DNA from: Geobacillus stearothermophilus ATCC 12980
Lineage (GTDB): Bacteria > Bacillota > Bacilli > Bacillales > Anoxybacillaceae
Direction of reading: 5' to 3'
NCBI RefSeq assembly: GCF_030369615.1
Contig: NZ_CP128494.1
Coordinates: forward strand, 2,189,501-2,253,500
DNA: 64,000 nucleotides
The notes under the pieces are model-generated. The model was not told the DNA's origin. It saw only the letters and a list, made by a program, of their open reading frames with translations, and ran no database searches. The stretch's first letter is position 1. The number at the start of each line of letters is the position of its first letter. Below are positions 8,399 to 19,439 of this stretch, in pieces. Position numbers and translations under genes: made by a program.

Positions 8399-9607
8399 TC
8401 AAAACAGCTCGGCAAACTCATCGCCCTGCCCTGTTTCTTCATCAATGACGAGCGTTTCTGTGTCATTGACTGCCTTTTCCAGAAGCGGAGCGAGGTCGAG
8501 CTGGCTCTCATAATGGAACACTTTTTCTTTTTTTGGCTTCGTTTTCGGCGCTCTTGGCGTAAAAATGGTGCAACAGTCTTCATACGGAAGAATGGAAATA
8601 TCATGTGTGCCGATTTGCTTCGCCAGCTCGATAATTTCAAGTTTATCCATCGAAACAAGCGGGCGCAAAATCGGGGTATTGGTCACCTCATTGATCACGT
8701 ACATGCTTTCTAGCGTCTGGCTCGCGACTTGGCCGAGGCTTTCGCCTGTGACAATCGCCAACGCCCGCTGGCGGCGGCGCAGCGCGTCGGTGATCCTAAG
8801 CATCGCCCGCCGAGTGGAAATGAGCGAGTACTCGTTCGGAACTCCTTGATAAATGGCTTGCTGCACTTCCGTAAACGGCACGATGTGAAGCTTGATTCTC
8901 CCGCCGTATGTCGTCAACTTGCGCACGAGGTCAATCACTTTTTGCTTCGCCCGTTCGCTTGTAAACGGCGGGCTGAAAAAGTGGACGGCCTCGATTTCCA
9001 AACCGCGCTTCATCGCCAAATAACCAGCAACCGGGCTGTCGATGCCGCCGGAGAGCATGAGCATCGCCTTGCCGCTCGTTCCGACCGGCAGGCCGCCGGC
9101 GCCGAAAATGTCGCGGCACGTGACATATGTCCCGTCTTGGCGCACTTCAATGCGCACGTCAATATCCGGCTCGCGCACGTTGACCCTAAGCCCGTCCGTC
9201 TGCCGCAAAATATGCGCCCCCACCTCGTAGTTCAGCTCGTCGCTTCGATACGGAAACTGCTTATCGACGCGGCGGGCGCTCACTTTAAACGTTTTTCCTT
9301 TGTATGGGAGCTGGCGGACGGCGGCGAGCGCCGTATCCTTAATGGCGTCCAGATCGTTTTCGCACTTCATCGCCAGGCTGAACGAATGAATGCCAAAAAC
9401 GGTTTTCAGCTTTTCGATAATCGGTTCATGCGGCTCGCCGTTTAATAAAATGTACATTCGGTCACGCATATATTCAATCTGAATCCGCTCGAACGCCTGC
9501 AGTTTGCGGGCAATGTTGTTTTTAAGACGCCGGACGAAGATGTTCCGATTTTTTCCTTTCGTCGTCATTTCTCCGTAGCGGATCAAAATGCGGTCATAGT
9601 TCATCAT
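8399..9607 (-). CDS. thiI: tRNA 4-thiouridine synthase ThiI
   Basis: Transfers sulfur to U8 of tRNA and, in many bacteria, to the thiamine thiazole carrier ThiS. Domains in order: N-terminal ferredoxin-like region (1-60), THUMP domain (about 60-165), and an ATP-pyrophosphatase domain with the PP-loop LMLSGGIDSPVAGYL near 185. The 402-residue length and the absence of a C-terminal rhodanese domain match the Bacillus form, which takes sulfur directly from its partner cysteine desulfurase. That partner is encoded immediately upstream with a one-base gap, so the two are translationally coupled. Confidence 0.96.
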   Translation of the reverse strand: MMNYDRILIRYGEMTTKGKNRNIFVRRLKNNIARKLQAFERIQIEYMRDRMYILLNGEPHEPIIEKLKTVFGIHSFSLAMKCENDLDAIKDTALAAVRQLPYKGKTFKVSARRVDKQFPYRSDELNYEVGAHILRQTDGLRVNVREPDIDVRIEVRQDGTYVTCRDIFGAGGLPVGTSGKAMLMLSGGIDSPVAGYLAMKRGLEIEAVHFFSPPFTSERAKQKVIDLVRKLTTYGGRIKLHIVPFTEVQQAIYQGVPNEYSLISTRRAMLRITDALRRRQRALAIVTGESLGQVASQTLESMYVINEVTNTPILRPLVSMDKLEIIELAKQIGTHDISILPYEDCCTIFTPRAPKTKPKKEKVFHYESQLDLAPLLEKAVNDTETLVIDEETGQGDEFAELF

Positions 9608-9608
9608 C

Positions 9609-10754
9609 TTATTCCGTTACCTCGCTTAATGTTTTGATCGCCTGCTTGATGGCTGCCACCGCCGGCGCGATTTCTTCCCGGCTGTTGTCAAACGACAAGC
9701 TGATGCGAATGCCGCGCTCGGCTCGGTCTTCACCAAGCCCCATGGCCAAAAGCGTCTTGCTCGGCGCCTTTTTTTTCGATGAACAGGCTGACGTCGTCGA
9801 AACGTATATTCCTCTTTTTTCCAGTTCGTGAACAAACACTTCCGGCTTCACGCCGCGCTTTAACGAAAAGTTGATGATATGAGGAGCGGCGCCATCGCGC
9901 GGCGTGTTGATCTCGATGTCTGGAATCGCCAAGAGCGCTTCAAGCCACTCGTCTTTCAATGCTTGAAGCCGGCCGATGTCCCGCTCGTAGCGCTCGAGCG
10001 CCAAGCGAAGCGCCTTCGCCATCGCGACGATGGCGGCGACATTTTCCGTTCCGGACCGAAGCTGCCGCTCCTGCCCGCCGCCGGCAATCAACGGCGCCAA
10101 GCGGACGCCTTCACGGACATAAAGCAAGCCGGCGCCGCGCAATCCGTGAAATTTATGCGCCGATATCGTGCATAAATCGACACCGGCTTGCTTCAAGTCG
10201 AGCGGCACTTTGCTGATCCCTTGCACCCGATCGACGTGAAACAATGTTTTCGGATAGCGGGACAAGAGGGCGCCGATTTCTTCGATCGGCTGCACCGTGC
10301 CAACTTCGTTATTGACGTGCATGACCGACACGAGAATCGTATCGTCGCGCAGCGCGCGTTCCACTTGCTCAACCGATACCCTTCCTTCGCGGTCGACCGG
10401 CAAGTACGTCACCTCAAAACCAAGCTCCTCAAGCTGGCGGCACGGTTCAGCGACAGACGGATGCTCGATTTTCGTCGTAATGATATGCCGGCCGCGCCGC
10501 TGATATTGCCAGGCGACCCCTTTGATGGCGAAATTGTTCGCCTCCGTTCCGCCGGAGGTAAAAACGATTTCGTTCGGCTTAACGCGCAGCATGGCGGCGA
10601 TTTGTTCACGCGCCTGCGCCAAAAGCCGCTCCGCCTTCATGCCCAGCCCATGGAGCGACGACGGATTGGCAAAATAGTTCGTTGCGACGGCGACGAACGA
10701 ATCGATCACCTCGGGAAATGGTTTGGTCGTCGCACTGTTGTCAAGATAAATCAT
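9609..10754 (-). CDS. nifZ: Cysteine desulfurase (NifZ/IscS-like) partner of ThiI
   Basis: PLP-dependent enzyme that converts cysteine to alanine and passes persulfide sulfur to ThiI. The ATG at 10754 is nine bases from GGAGG and gives MIYLDNSATTKP, 381 residues, equal to B. subtilis NifZ (YtbJ); a longer reading to 10850 is unsupported. The PLP lysine is in CTISAHKFHGLRGAG near residue 200, and the catalytic cysteine loop is STTSACSSKKKAPS near 325. The long, flexible cysteine loop of IscS-type enzymes is replaced here by the CSSK form seen in the ThiI-dedicated desulfurases. Confidence 0.95.
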   Translation of the reverse strand: MIYLDNSATTKPFPEVIDSFVAVATNYFANPSSLHGLGMKAERLLAQAREQIAAMLRVKPNEIVFTSGGTEANNFAIKGVAWQYQRRGRHIITTKIEHPSVAEPCRQLEELGFEVTYLPVDREGRVSVEQVERALRDDTILVSVMHVNNEVGTVQPIEEIGALLSRYPKTLFHVDRVQGISKVPLDLKQAGVDLCTISAHKFHGLRGAGLLYVREGVRLAPLIAGGGQERQLRSGTENVAAIVAMAKALRLALERYERDIGRLQALKDEWLEALLAIPDIEINTPRDGAAPHIINFSLKRGVKPEVFVHELEKRGIYVSTTSACSSKKKAPSKTLLAMGLGEDRAERGIRISLSFDNSREEIAPAVAAIKQAIKTLSEVTE

Positions 10755-10873
10755 CGCTTCCATCCTCCGCTCATTGTCGGCAAAATATCGCTGTACATCG
10801 TCCATCTTAACCAAAACAGGCGCCAATCGACAACGAAAACACACCGTCATTTACATTATTCACCAAAAACCCA

Positions 10874-11064
10874 TTGAACAATCTTCCACCTGCGCGAAGA
10901 GGTGGGAGATTCTTGGGAACACCCGCCCCACGGCAGGCTGTCAGCCAAGCCATCCCCGTGCGTCCCACGGTTTGGCTGCCTTACGAAGACAGCAAACGAA
11001 GCCCCTCATTCAAGATATTCCGGGCGGCGTTCTTGTTTGAGGGAAGAGGCAGAAAAGCTTGTGT
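10874..11064 (-). mobile_element. Remnant of an IS200/IS605-type (TnpB-carrying) element
   Basis: On the reverse strand this stretch holds the last codons of a TnpB-like gene, about 70 bases of structured DNA, then an 11-bp imperfect palindrome (ATCTTCCACCT / AGGTGGGAGAT, 10881-10910), and a TCAA tetranucleotide at 10877-10874. That order, tnpB tail, guide-RNA scaffold region, subterminal hairpin, short cleavage site, is the right-end architecture of IS200/IS605 and IS1341-type elements. The transposase gene and most of tnpB are gone, and the left boundary is not resolved. B. subtilis has braB at this place. The end positions are inferred. Confidence 0.65.
10981..11040 (-). pseudogene. C-terminal fragment of TnpB
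   Basis: The reverse-strand reading ends SNKNAARNILNEGLRLLSS followed by TAA. The block NAARNILNEGLRLL matches the extreme C-terminus of TnpB proteins, just after the third RuvC catalytic aspartate (normally D-x-N-A-A-x-N-I). The aspartate position is Asn here and the upstream codons no longer resemble TnpB, so the deletion junction lies at or just before base 11040. Confidence 0.7.
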
Positions 11065-11132
11065 TCAGCCATATGATTCTGTGTTTTTTAGGTAAAATAA
11101 TGGATAATCAATACTCGTGATCGGGTGGTTTA

Positions 11133-12836
11133 TCACTGTTCGCGGCTGTTATCCTCCTGCCATAATTTCTGCACACGGTCAAACGCGCCCGGCTCGACTT
11201 CTTCAACGGCCGCCACCGCCTGCCGGAGCGCCTCCTCATAATCATAATGGCGAAATAAAAATTCGGCTTCTTCCAGCCCTTTGCGGACCGCTGGATAGCG
11301 GCGGCGGTAGCGGTTGCCGTATTGAATCGTCCGCTCCGCCAGCGTCGCCTGTTCGATCATTTCCACCGTCCGCTCATACAACCGTTCCACAGCCGCTTTC
11401 GCCTCCTCCAACGCTTGGTCGACCGCCGGCATGTCAAGCGGCTTTTCTTCAAGACGCGCGGCAACGGCTTGCAAGCTGCGTCTCGCTTCCGCCAATTCAA
11501 GCGCATACGGTTCAGGCAGCCCCGGCAGCCGGCTTTTTTGCACAAGGCGGAGAGCCTCGGCCAATGTTTTTCTCATGCCGTCAAGCTTTTCGCGGGCGAT
11601 CAATTCGTCTTTGCGCAGCGTCTGCAGCATCGTTCGAAACTGTTCATGCTCTTCCTTCATGAGGTCGATCTGAGACACAAGCTGCTCAAGCTCCTCTTTC
11701 AGGAGCGAATACGCTGTTTTCGCCTCGGCAACGCGGTCTTGAATGAGAAAAAACCGCTTTTGCAACTGGTGCAGCTGCTTTTCGATGCTCCGGTACTTTT
11801 CGAGGTCGCTTGGCGCCAAATGGTAGCTTTGCTGGACGAACAGCGCCTCGGCCTCGGTTTCCTTCGCCTCGGCGGCGAGCTCCTGAAGCATGCCGCTGAG
11901 GCGCGGCATTTCCGTTTGCACATATTGATGCGCGAGCACTTCGTTTTCGAGCAAATCGTAGAGCGCGTCGATCTCTTCTTTCAGCTCAGCGACAATCTGC
12001 TTCGCTTCTTCGATGCGCAGCTCATGGATCATGGCCAGACATTGCTCGATTTTTTCCCGTTTTTCCTGAAGCGTGCGCTCCATGTGCAAATGGTCAAGGA
12101 TGTATCCGCGCTCTTCCATCTCTCGATAGCCATCAGCCAACTCAGCGAGCTGAGCTGGCAACGACGTTTGGCATTCGCCAAGAAGTTTAGGAATATCTTC
12201 CATCATGGCTGTGAGCCGGCCGAGCTCTTCCTTCAGTGTCAGAACCACATCGCGCGCCGCCAAATAGTTGCCGGCTTCCGTCAATTCGGCAAACCGCTGA
12301 AACTGCTTTTCCGCTTCCGTTAAACGGACGTCAAGCAAGTCGGCAGCCGAACCGAACGTATAACGGTAAGCAAGCAGCGTCTTTTTCGCTTCCCGGTGAG
12401 CCGCACGCAGCTCCTCGATCTCCGCCCGGCTTTGTTCCTCGCTGCCGATCAACTCATTCACTTCATGAATGATTTCATGCACTTCTTCCTCAAGACGACG
12501 CAATCCGTCGGCGATCTGCCCAAGCAGCCGGCGCGCCTGCCGGTAGCGGTATTTGTCGAGCAGCCGCTCCGCGTCAAACAGCTGTTCTTCCACATTCGGC
12601 AGCTTCACTGCCACAATGTCGTCCCATTGCTGGCGCCATCGTTCAAACAGCTGCTCCGTCTCCCCTGTCATATTCAGCTGTTTCACTTTCGCCAGCTCAT
12701 CCGGTACCGGCCGGTTCATCAAGTTGATTTTCCATTCCTCGAGCCGATCGATTTCCCGGTACATCCGCTTTCGGTACACATGATTATATATGATTGCCCC
12801 CGATCCGAGGAGCAGAACGATCCATGCCATTCCCAT
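11133..12836 (-). CDS. ezrA: Septation ring formation regulator EzrA
   Basis: Membrane-anchored inhibitor and organiser of FtsZ rings at the division site. The ATG at 12836 lies nine bases after AAGGAGGG and gives 567 residues, close to the usual 562. One N-terminal membrane segment (residues 2-19, extracellular N-terminus) precedes a long cytoplasmic spectrin-like coiled coil made of leucine- and glutamate-rich heptads over about 25-560. The family start block [22 protein letters not shown] is visible as [17 protein letters not shown]. In B. subtilis it follows braB; here it follows the IS200/IS605-type scar. Confidence 0.95.
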   Translation of the reverse strand: MGMAWIVLLLGSGAIIYNHVYRKRMYREIDRLEEWKINLMNRPVPDELAKVKQLNMTGETEQLFERWRQQWDDIVAVKLPNVEEQLFDAERLLDKYRYRQARRLLGQIADGLRRLEEEVHEIIHEVNELIGSEEQSRAEIEELRAAHREAKKTLLAYRYTFGSAADLLDVRLTEAEKQFQRFAELTEAGNYLAARDVVLTLKEELGRLTAMMEDIPKLLGECQTSLPAQLAELADGYREMEERGYILDHLHMERTLQEKREKIEQCLAMIHELRIEEAKQIVAELKEEIDALYDLLENEVLAHQYVQTEMPRLSGMLQELAAEAKETEAEALFVQQSYHLAPSDLEKYRSIEKQLHQLQKRFFLIQDRVAEAKTAYSLLKEELEQLVSQIDLMKEEHEQFRTMLQTLRKDELIAREKLDGMRKTLAEALRLVQKSRLPGLPEPYALELAEARRSLQAVAARLEEKPLDMPAVDQALEEAKAAVERLYERTVEMIEQATLAERTIQYGNRYRRRYPAVRKGLEEAEFLFRHYDYEEALRQAVAAVEEVEPGAFDRVQKLWQEDNSREQ

Positions 12837-13028
12837 CCGCTGATGCCCTCCTTGCATTCAAGCTACTTCTATCGAACAAACGAAAATAGCGGGGAAGACA
12901 AAAATATATGTTTTTCAATGTTTTTATGATACCATGTTAACGACATTTTTTGACCAAAATTTTTATTTTTTTTACAAGAATCTTCACTATTTTTTCTATG
13001 ATACATGAAGAAAGGAGGAAAATCGATC

Positions 13029-13853
13029 ATGCGCGACGGGCATATTCATACGCCGTTTTGTCCGCACGGAAGCCAAGATCCGCTTGAGGCCTATGTAGAG
13101 CGCGCGATCGAACTGGGCTATACCGACATTTCCTTTACGGAGCATGCCCCGCTTCCTGAGCGGTTTATCGATCCAACGCCCAACCAGGACTGTTCGATGA
13201 AGCTTAGCCAGCTTGAGCGCTATTTGCACGCCGTCGCTGAGGTGAAAACCCGCTACCGAAACGACATTGCCATCCGTGTCGGGCTCGAAGTCGATTTTAT
13301 TCCTGGCTTTGAGGAAGAAACAACCCGCCTGCTCGACGAGGTCGGCCCGCTGCTTGACGACAGCATTTTATCGGTTCACTTTTTGGCCTACGAAGGGCAA
13401 TATGTATGCCTTGATTACAGCGAAGATATGTTCGCCGACATCGTCCGCTTGTTCGGATCGGTCGAACGCGTCCACCGCGCCTACTACGAAACAGTGCTGC
13501 AATCGATCCGCACGGAGCTTGGCCGCTACAAACCGAGACGTATCGGCCATATGACGCTTGTGCGCAAGTTCCAACGCCGTTTCCCATGCTTGGAACCAAT
13601 GGATGAGTGGATTGTTTCCATTCTCGATGACATCAAGCAGTTCGGCTATGAATTGGACTACAACGGCGCCGGCGCCGCCAAACCACTCTGCCTTGAGCCG
13701 TATCCGCCGGGCGGCGTGATCGCCGAGGCGCGGCGGCGGGGCATCCCAATCGTCTACGGATCCGACGCCCATCGCGCCGCCGACTTGCACCAAGGACGGG
13801 AGAGGATGGACCGCGAGGCGCTTTCGGTTGACAACCGCCCGCAGCCGTCATAA
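13029..13853 (+). CDS. hisJ: Histidinol-phosphatase, PHP family
   Basis: Dephosphorylates L-histidinol phosphate in histidine synthesis. The ATG at 13029 is spaced 10 bases from AAGGAGG, giving 274 residues against about 268 for HisJ. PHP-domain metal ligands are visible: DGHIHTPFCPHG (residues 3-14), EHAPLP near 40, the glutamate in VGLEVDF near 87, and the final GSDAH near 250. The gene is divergent from ezrA, as in B. subtilis ytvP, and is separate from the main his operon. Confidence 0.93.
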   Translation: MRDGHIHTPFCPHGSQDPLEAYVERAIELGYTDISFTEHAPLPERFIDPTPNQDCSMKLSQLERYLHAVAEVKTRYRNDIAIRVGLEVDFIPGFEEETTRLLDEVGPLLDDSILSVHFLAYEGQYVCLDYSEDMFADIVRLFGSVERVHRAYYETVLQSIRTELGRYKPRRIGHMTLVRKFQRRFPCLEPMDEWIVSILDDIKQFGYELDYNGAGAAKPLCLEPYPPGGVIAEARRRGIPIVYGSDAHRAADLHQGRERMDREALSVDNRPQPS

Positions 13854-13945
13854 AATAGGCGAATCAGCCATTTCCCTGCTTGCATCCTGCTGGATGTTGA
13901 GGCCAGAGTCCTGCTCCAACCATGATGAAAAAGGAGGCTAGTTCT

Positions 13946-14422
13946 ATGTTTCGTCCCATGGCTTACAACGGAACACGCGAAGAAAATTACGCGCTCGTCA
14001 TCGAACAGCTGAAATCGCTCATTTCCGGGGAACCCAACTTCATCGCCAACTTGGCGAACGCAGCCGCCTTGCTCAACCAGTTTTTCACCGACATCAATTG
14101 GGTCGGTTTTTACCTCGCAGACGGCGAGGAGCTTGTGCTTGGCCCGTTCCAAGGCTTGCCGGCATGCGTGCGCATTCCGTTCGGCAAAGGAGTGTGCGGC
14201 ACGGCGGCCGCCAAACGGCGGACGGTGGTCGTTCCAGACGTTCACCAATTCCCGGGCCATATCGCCTGCGATGCGGCGTCTCAATCGGAAATCGTCGTGC
14301 CACTCATCAAAGACGACCGCGTCATCGGCGTTCTTGACATCGACAGCCCGGTGAAAAACCGCTTCGATGACATCGACCGCCGCTACTTGGAGCAGTTTGC
14401 CAGCGTGCTCATTTCCGCCTGA
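13946..14422 (+). CDS. msrC: GAF-domain free methionine-(R)-sulfoxide reductase
   Basis: fRMsr enzyme that reduces free methionine-R-sulfoxide. The chosen start MFRPMAYNG at 13946 follows AAGGAGG and gives 158 residues. It is a single GAF domain. The three redox cysteines of the family are present: Cys in LPACVRIPFGKGVCGTAA (two, near residues 74 and 84) and in GHIACDAASQSEIVVPL (near 108). In B. subtilis the orthologue is ytsP. It sits 90 bases after hisJ and upstream of a terminator shared with the convergent dgcP. Confidence 0.92.
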   Translation: MFRPMAYNGTREENYALVIEQLKSLISGEPNFIANLANAAALLNQFFTDINWVGFYLADGEELVLGPFQGLPACVRIPFGKGVCGTAAAKRRTVVVPDVHQFPGHIACDAASQSEIVVPLIKDDRVIGVLDIDSPVKNRFDDIDRRYLEQFASVLISA

Positions 14423-14447
14423 CGAAAAAAGCGCACCAAGCGCGAAG

Positions 14448-14478
14448 AAGGAATCCGCTTGCTCGGATTCCTTTTTTT
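14448..14478 (+). terminator. Intrinsic terminator after msrC
   Basis: Stem AAGGAATCCG / CGGATTCCTT with a six-base loop and a TTTTT continuation on the plus strand. Confidence 0.85.
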
Positions 14479-16312
14479 ACACCTTATACAAATGACCGTC
14501 ATCGTGCACAAAAATGCAGTTTTTTCCTGTCTCTTTTGCCATATAAAGCGCGGCGTCGGCTCGTTTGAACAGCTGTTTTGCATCCTCGCAGCCTTGGCGC
14601 TCCCACCATGACACACCGCACGAAACGGTCACCGTCGGAATCGTTTGTTCTCTGACTTTTTCTGTGATGCGGCGGGCAATCGAAATGGCGTCAGACAGCG
14701 GCACTTTCGGCAAATACACCGCCAGCTCTTCCCCGCCCCAACGCGCCGCCACATCGCCATCGCGAATGTTGGCGCACACCGTCTCAGCCACTTGGACGAG
14801 CACCCTATCGCCCGTTTGATGGCCGTACACATCGTTGATTTGCTTAAAGTTGTCAATGTCAAACAAAATGAGCGCCCCGGATGCATCGGATCCCATGGAT
14901 GTTTGGATCACCTCGTCCAAGTAACGGCGCGTATGCAGCTTTGTCAAATAATCGGTGACTACCATCTTCTCGAACTCTTCGCGCAGCATCGCGTTCATAA
15001 ACGCCAGCGTTGAATGTTGAACGAGGGATTCCAAGAGCTTAAACATCTCAAACGTAAATCGGTATGGCTCGCTGGCGAGCGCAATGCACAGTCCCTTCGT
15101 TTCCTTGTTTTGCTGCATCGGCGCCGCCATGATGGAACGAAACGAACCGAAAGCGGACACGCATACATCACCGGCAAATAAAATGTCATTTCCGCTTTGG
15201 CGCCGCTTTTCCACCCATTCGATATAGGGCTCGGACCGATGGTCGAAAAAAAACAGCGTGCTGCCTGGCAAAAGCTCCCGCTTGCCGTCGGCAAACAAGA
15301 AAAAACCGACTTCATCCGCGCCGAACGATTGTTGGATTTGCGATACCATGTACTCAATGGCTTCATGAAGCCGCGGCCGGGCGTTCAATTGGCGCATTGT
15401 GTCGTTGATCAGCTGCAAATCGGCGACAAGCCGGCGCGACTGTTCATACAACTTGGCGTTCTCAAGCGCACTTCCAGCCGTGCTCGCCAGCAGCGAAATA
15501 AAATGAATCTCTCGTTTTGGAAATGGCGCAGCGTATGGGGCGATCATTTCAATCACCCCATACACCGCCTGCACCCCTTTAATCGGGGCATACAGCACCG
15601 AGCGCGGCGGCGCCTCCATCACCTCGCATTGCACTTGTCCAGTCAAAAACGCCCGCAACGCCGCCTTCTGTTTTTCCCTTTCATCCAATACAAGCGTTTT
15701 AATCGGCAAATTTCCGCGCAGATGGTTGTCATGCGACAACAGAAGGTGGTAGGTGAATGATGGATAGACGTTTTGCAGCGTGCGGATAATTTCTTCAAGC
15801 ACAACATCGATATGCATCGAGGAATGAATTTTTGCGGCAAAGTGATGCAGCTGTCCATACCGTTTCTCTTCGCCCTCTCCTTGCAGCACCGCGCTAAGTT
15901 TCCGAAACAATCGCGCCAAATCCGTCCGGATCTCCCACAACAACCGCTCGTCAAAACCGCCATCTTTTCGATACACGAGCTCGACCATCGCCGGTGTCTC
16001 ATCGGAAAGCATGAAAAAGAGCCGGGCCGCCATATGCGGCCCACCGGCATCGACAACAGCGACTTTCCGCTCTCCATCAGCCGCGATCGGCCTAGCGTCC
16101 GGCGTCCCAACCGCGGCCGCTTCCGGATAAAAGGCAGCCCGCACCGGGTCGTACAAATAAAAAACGGCTTGCTCGAGCGCCAGCTCTTCTTTTAGCAGCG
16201 CGAGCAACTCGCCCGCCGCCGCCGAAAACGGCCTATCGTCCTGAAACGCTAAAAACCAGTGGAAAAATTTTTGTTTAAATGATTCATACCGCTTCATTTC
16301 TTCCTTGTTCAT
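14477..16312 (-). CDS. dgcP: GAF-GGDEF diguanylate cyclase (DgcP/YtrP type)
   Basis: Makes cyclic di-GMP from two GTP. The protein has an N-terminal region with two GAF-like modules (about 40-200 and 255-435) and a C-terminal GGDEF domain of about 160 residues. The active-site loop reads RWGGEELAVYLP, an accepted GGEEL variant, and the domain start is DYLTKLHTRRYLDE. I see no clear RxxD inhibitory site five residues before the loop. Start is uncertain: ATG 16312 (MNKEEMKRYESF) has a moderate AAAAGG site, and 16297 or 16342 are alternatives. In B. subtilis YtrP occupies the same place next to rpsD and is an active cyclase. Confidence 0.9.
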   Translation of the reverse strand: MNKEEMKRYESFKQKFFHWFLAFQDDRPFSAAAGELLALLKEELALEQAVFYLYDPVRAAFYPEAAAVGTPDARPIAADGERKVAVVDAGGPHMAARLFFMLSDETPAMVELVYRKDGGFDERLLWEIRTDLARLFRKLSAVLQGEGEEKRYGQLHHFAAKIHSSMHIDVVLEEIIRTLQNVYPSFTYHLLLSHDNHLRGNLPIKTLVLDEREKQKAALRAFLTGQVQCEVMEAPPRSVLYAPIKGVQAVYGVIEMIAPYAAPFPKREIHFISLLASTAGSALENAKLYEQSRRLVADLQLINDTMRQLNARPRLHEAIEYMVSQIQQSFGADEVGFFLFADGKRELLPGSTLFFFDHRSEPYIEWVEKRRQSGNDILFAGDVCVSAFGSFRSIMAAPMQQNKETKGLCIALASEPYRFTFEMFKLLESLVQHSTLAFMNAMLREEFEKMVVTDYLTKLHTRRYLDEVIQTSMGSDASGALILFDIDNFKQINDVYGHQTGDRVLVQVAETVCANIRDGDVAARWGGEELAVYLPKVPLSDAISIARRITEKVREQTIPTVTVSCGVSWWERQGCEDAKQLFKRADAALYMAKETGKNCIFVHDDGHLYKV

Positions 16313-16428
16313 CGCCTTTTCCACCCAAACCGGCATCATCATTCCAAATAAGAGAATGGGATGACAATTTTTCTAAAAATTGCATTTTTTATTATATCAT
16401 ACAAATAGAGAAGAAGGGAAACAAAATG

Positions 16429-16457
16429 TTGACTTTATCCTCTAAAAATCATATAAT
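16429..16457 (+). promoter_or_regulatory. Sigma-A promoter of rpsD
   Basis: TTGACT (16429-16434) and TATAAT (16452-16457) with an ideal 17-base spacer. Predicted start near 16464, giving a leader of about 180 bases before rpsD. Confidence 0.9.
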
Positions 16458-16479
16458 AGCCTTTGTGTAAAATATAGCA

Positions 16480-16636
16480 GCCTTTGTGCCCACTTTTATG
16501 GTTCATTTTGTTCCTCGACCCGCCGAGGTGCATCGTGTAACTCTTAGCTGCGAGAGCGAGGATGCATGAAAACAAAATGGCCATAATTGTTGGCGCACAT
16601 CTGCTTTTATTTTACGGGAATAAAAGCGTAAGGAGG
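16480..16636 (+). ncRNA. Ribosomal protein S4 autoregulatory leader
   Basis: The untranslated region before rpsD contains complementary blocks flanking the centre: GGTTCATTTTGTT... and ...AACAAAATGGCC can pair, and GCCCAC/TTTTAT and ATAAAAGC blocks lie near the ends. In Bacillales S4 represses its own translation by binding a pseudoknotted leader in this position. The assignment rests on the position, the length and the dyad structure; I could not fold it. Confidence 0.7.
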
Positions 16637-16644
16637 AGCAACGA

Positions 16645-17247
16645 ATGGCTCGTTATACTGGCCCAATGTGGAAAATTTCCCGCCGCCTTGGCATCTCGTT
16701 GAGCGGCACGGGGAAAGAATTGCAAAAACGTCCGTATCCGCCTGGCCAACACGGTCCGGGGCAACGGCGGAAATTGTCGGAATATGGCTTGCAGCTGCAA
16801 GAAAAACAAAAGCTGCGCCATATGTACGGCGTGAACGAACGCCAATTCCGCAAAACGTTTGAAGAAGCAGGCAAAATGCCGGGCAAACACGGCGAAAACT
16901 TCATGATTTTGTTAGAATCGCGCCTAGACAACCTCGTCTATCGCTTAGGGTTGGCCCGCACGCGCCGTCAAGCCCGCCAGCTCGTGACGCACGGCCACAT
17001 TTTGGTCGACGGCAGCCGCGTCAACATCCCGTCGTACCGCGTCAAACCGGGACAAACGATCGCCGTTCGCGAAAAATCGCGCAACTTGCAAGTGATTAAA
17101 GAAGCGCTCGAAGCGAACAACTACATTCCAGATTACTTGTCGTTTGATCCGGAAAAAATGGAAGGGACGTACACCCGCTTGCCGGAGCGTTCCGAACTGC
17201 CGGCGGAAATCAACGAAGCGCTCATCGTCGAGTTCTACTCGCGTTAA
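16645..17247 (+). CDS. rpsD: 30S ribosomal protein S4
   Basis: Primary 16S rRNA-binding protein of the small subunit and, in Bacillus, repressor of its own mRNA. The 200-residue protein shows the family start [20 protein letters not shown], the ribosomal S4 N-domain, and an S4 RNA-binding domain at about 90-155 containing [19 protein letters not shown] and [20 protein letters not shown] in overlapping form. It is monocistronic, with its own sigma-A promoter, leader and terminator. The ATG follows AAGGAGGAG. Confidence 0.99.
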   Translation: MARYTGPMWKISRRLGISLSGTGKELQKRPYPPGQHGPGQRRKLSEYGLQLQEKQKLRHMYGVNERQFRKTFEEAGKMPGKHGENFMILLESRLDNLVYRLGLARTRRQARQLVTHGHILVDGSRVNIPSYRVKPGQTIAVREKSRNLQVIKEALEANNYIPDYLSFDPEKMEGTYTRLPERSELPAEINEALIVEFYSR

Positions 17248-17252
17248 GGCGC

Positions 17253-17292
17253 AAAAAAGATCCGAAATGCATCAGCATTTCGGATCTTTTTT
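17253..17292. terminator. Bidirectional terminator between rpsD and tyrS
   Basis: GATCCGAAATGC / GCATTTCGGATC with loop ATCA, flanked by six A on the left and six T on the right, so it can stop transcription from both convergent genes. It almost touches the tyrS stop codon. Confidence 0.95.
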
Positions 17293-17293
17293 C

Positions 17294-18840
<1,547 letters not shown>

Positions 18841-18847
18841 TACATTA

Positions 18848-18877
18848 CTATTACCATAGCGATGCGCTCGCTGTCAA
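18848..18877 (-). promoter_or_regulatory. Probable sigma-A promoter of tyrS
   Basis: TTGACA (18877-18872) and TAATAG (18853-18848) on the reverse strand with an 18-base spacer, upstream of the T-box leader. Confidence 0.6.
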
Positions 18878-18908
18878 CCCTAACGCTTTTCGCACAAACG
18901 GCGAAAAA

Positions 18909-19430
18909 TCAGCAAAATTCCACAATGTTATACGACGATCGACAAAAAGATTTATGAACAAATGCAGCGCATCGCCGCCCGCTACCCGTATTACGGAAGC
19001 GACAATGTGTATTACACCAAAGACAAGAAAACAGGAAAAATGACCTCCATCGCCAACCGGTCGAAGTCAGGGCGATGCTCATCGAAAACAAAACGGGAAA
19101 AATCATCAGCTTCGTCGGCGGCCTCGATTATGGGCGCGAGCAGTTGAACCACGCCACCCAGGCGCACCGGTCCAACGGGTCAACGATGAAACCGCTCTTA
19201 GTATACACGCCGGCGATGGAGATGGGCGTCATCCAGCCGGCGACGATCATTCCCGACTTGTCGCTTTCGATCGGTTCGTATACACCGAAAAACGCGGACG
19301 GAAAAACGCACGGGCTCGTCACGGTGCGCTATGTCTTGCAGCAATCGTTCAACATCCCGGCTGTTCGGACGTATATGAGAATTCGATCCCGCCATCCGAT
19401 CGACTATTTGCATAAAATCGCGCCAGCCGT
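18909..19430 (+). pseudogene. Fragment of a class A penicillin-binding protein
   Basis: Two plus-strand pieces together resemble the transpeptidase half of a class A PBP. The first reads YTTIDKKIYEQMQRIAARYP; the second, in another frame, contains AMLIENKTGKIISFVGGLDYG, split here as IENKTGKIISFVGG, then SNGSTMKPLLVY with the SxxK active-site serine, and QSFNIPAVRTY with the SxN motif. A one-base deletion near 19055-19060 (AACCGG for AACCCGG) separates the frames. The transglycosylase domain, the promoter side and the KTG motif are missing. The right end runs directly into acuC sequence near 19430. It cannot make an active enzyme. Confidence 0.85.
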
Positions 19431-19439
19431 CGCCATTTT

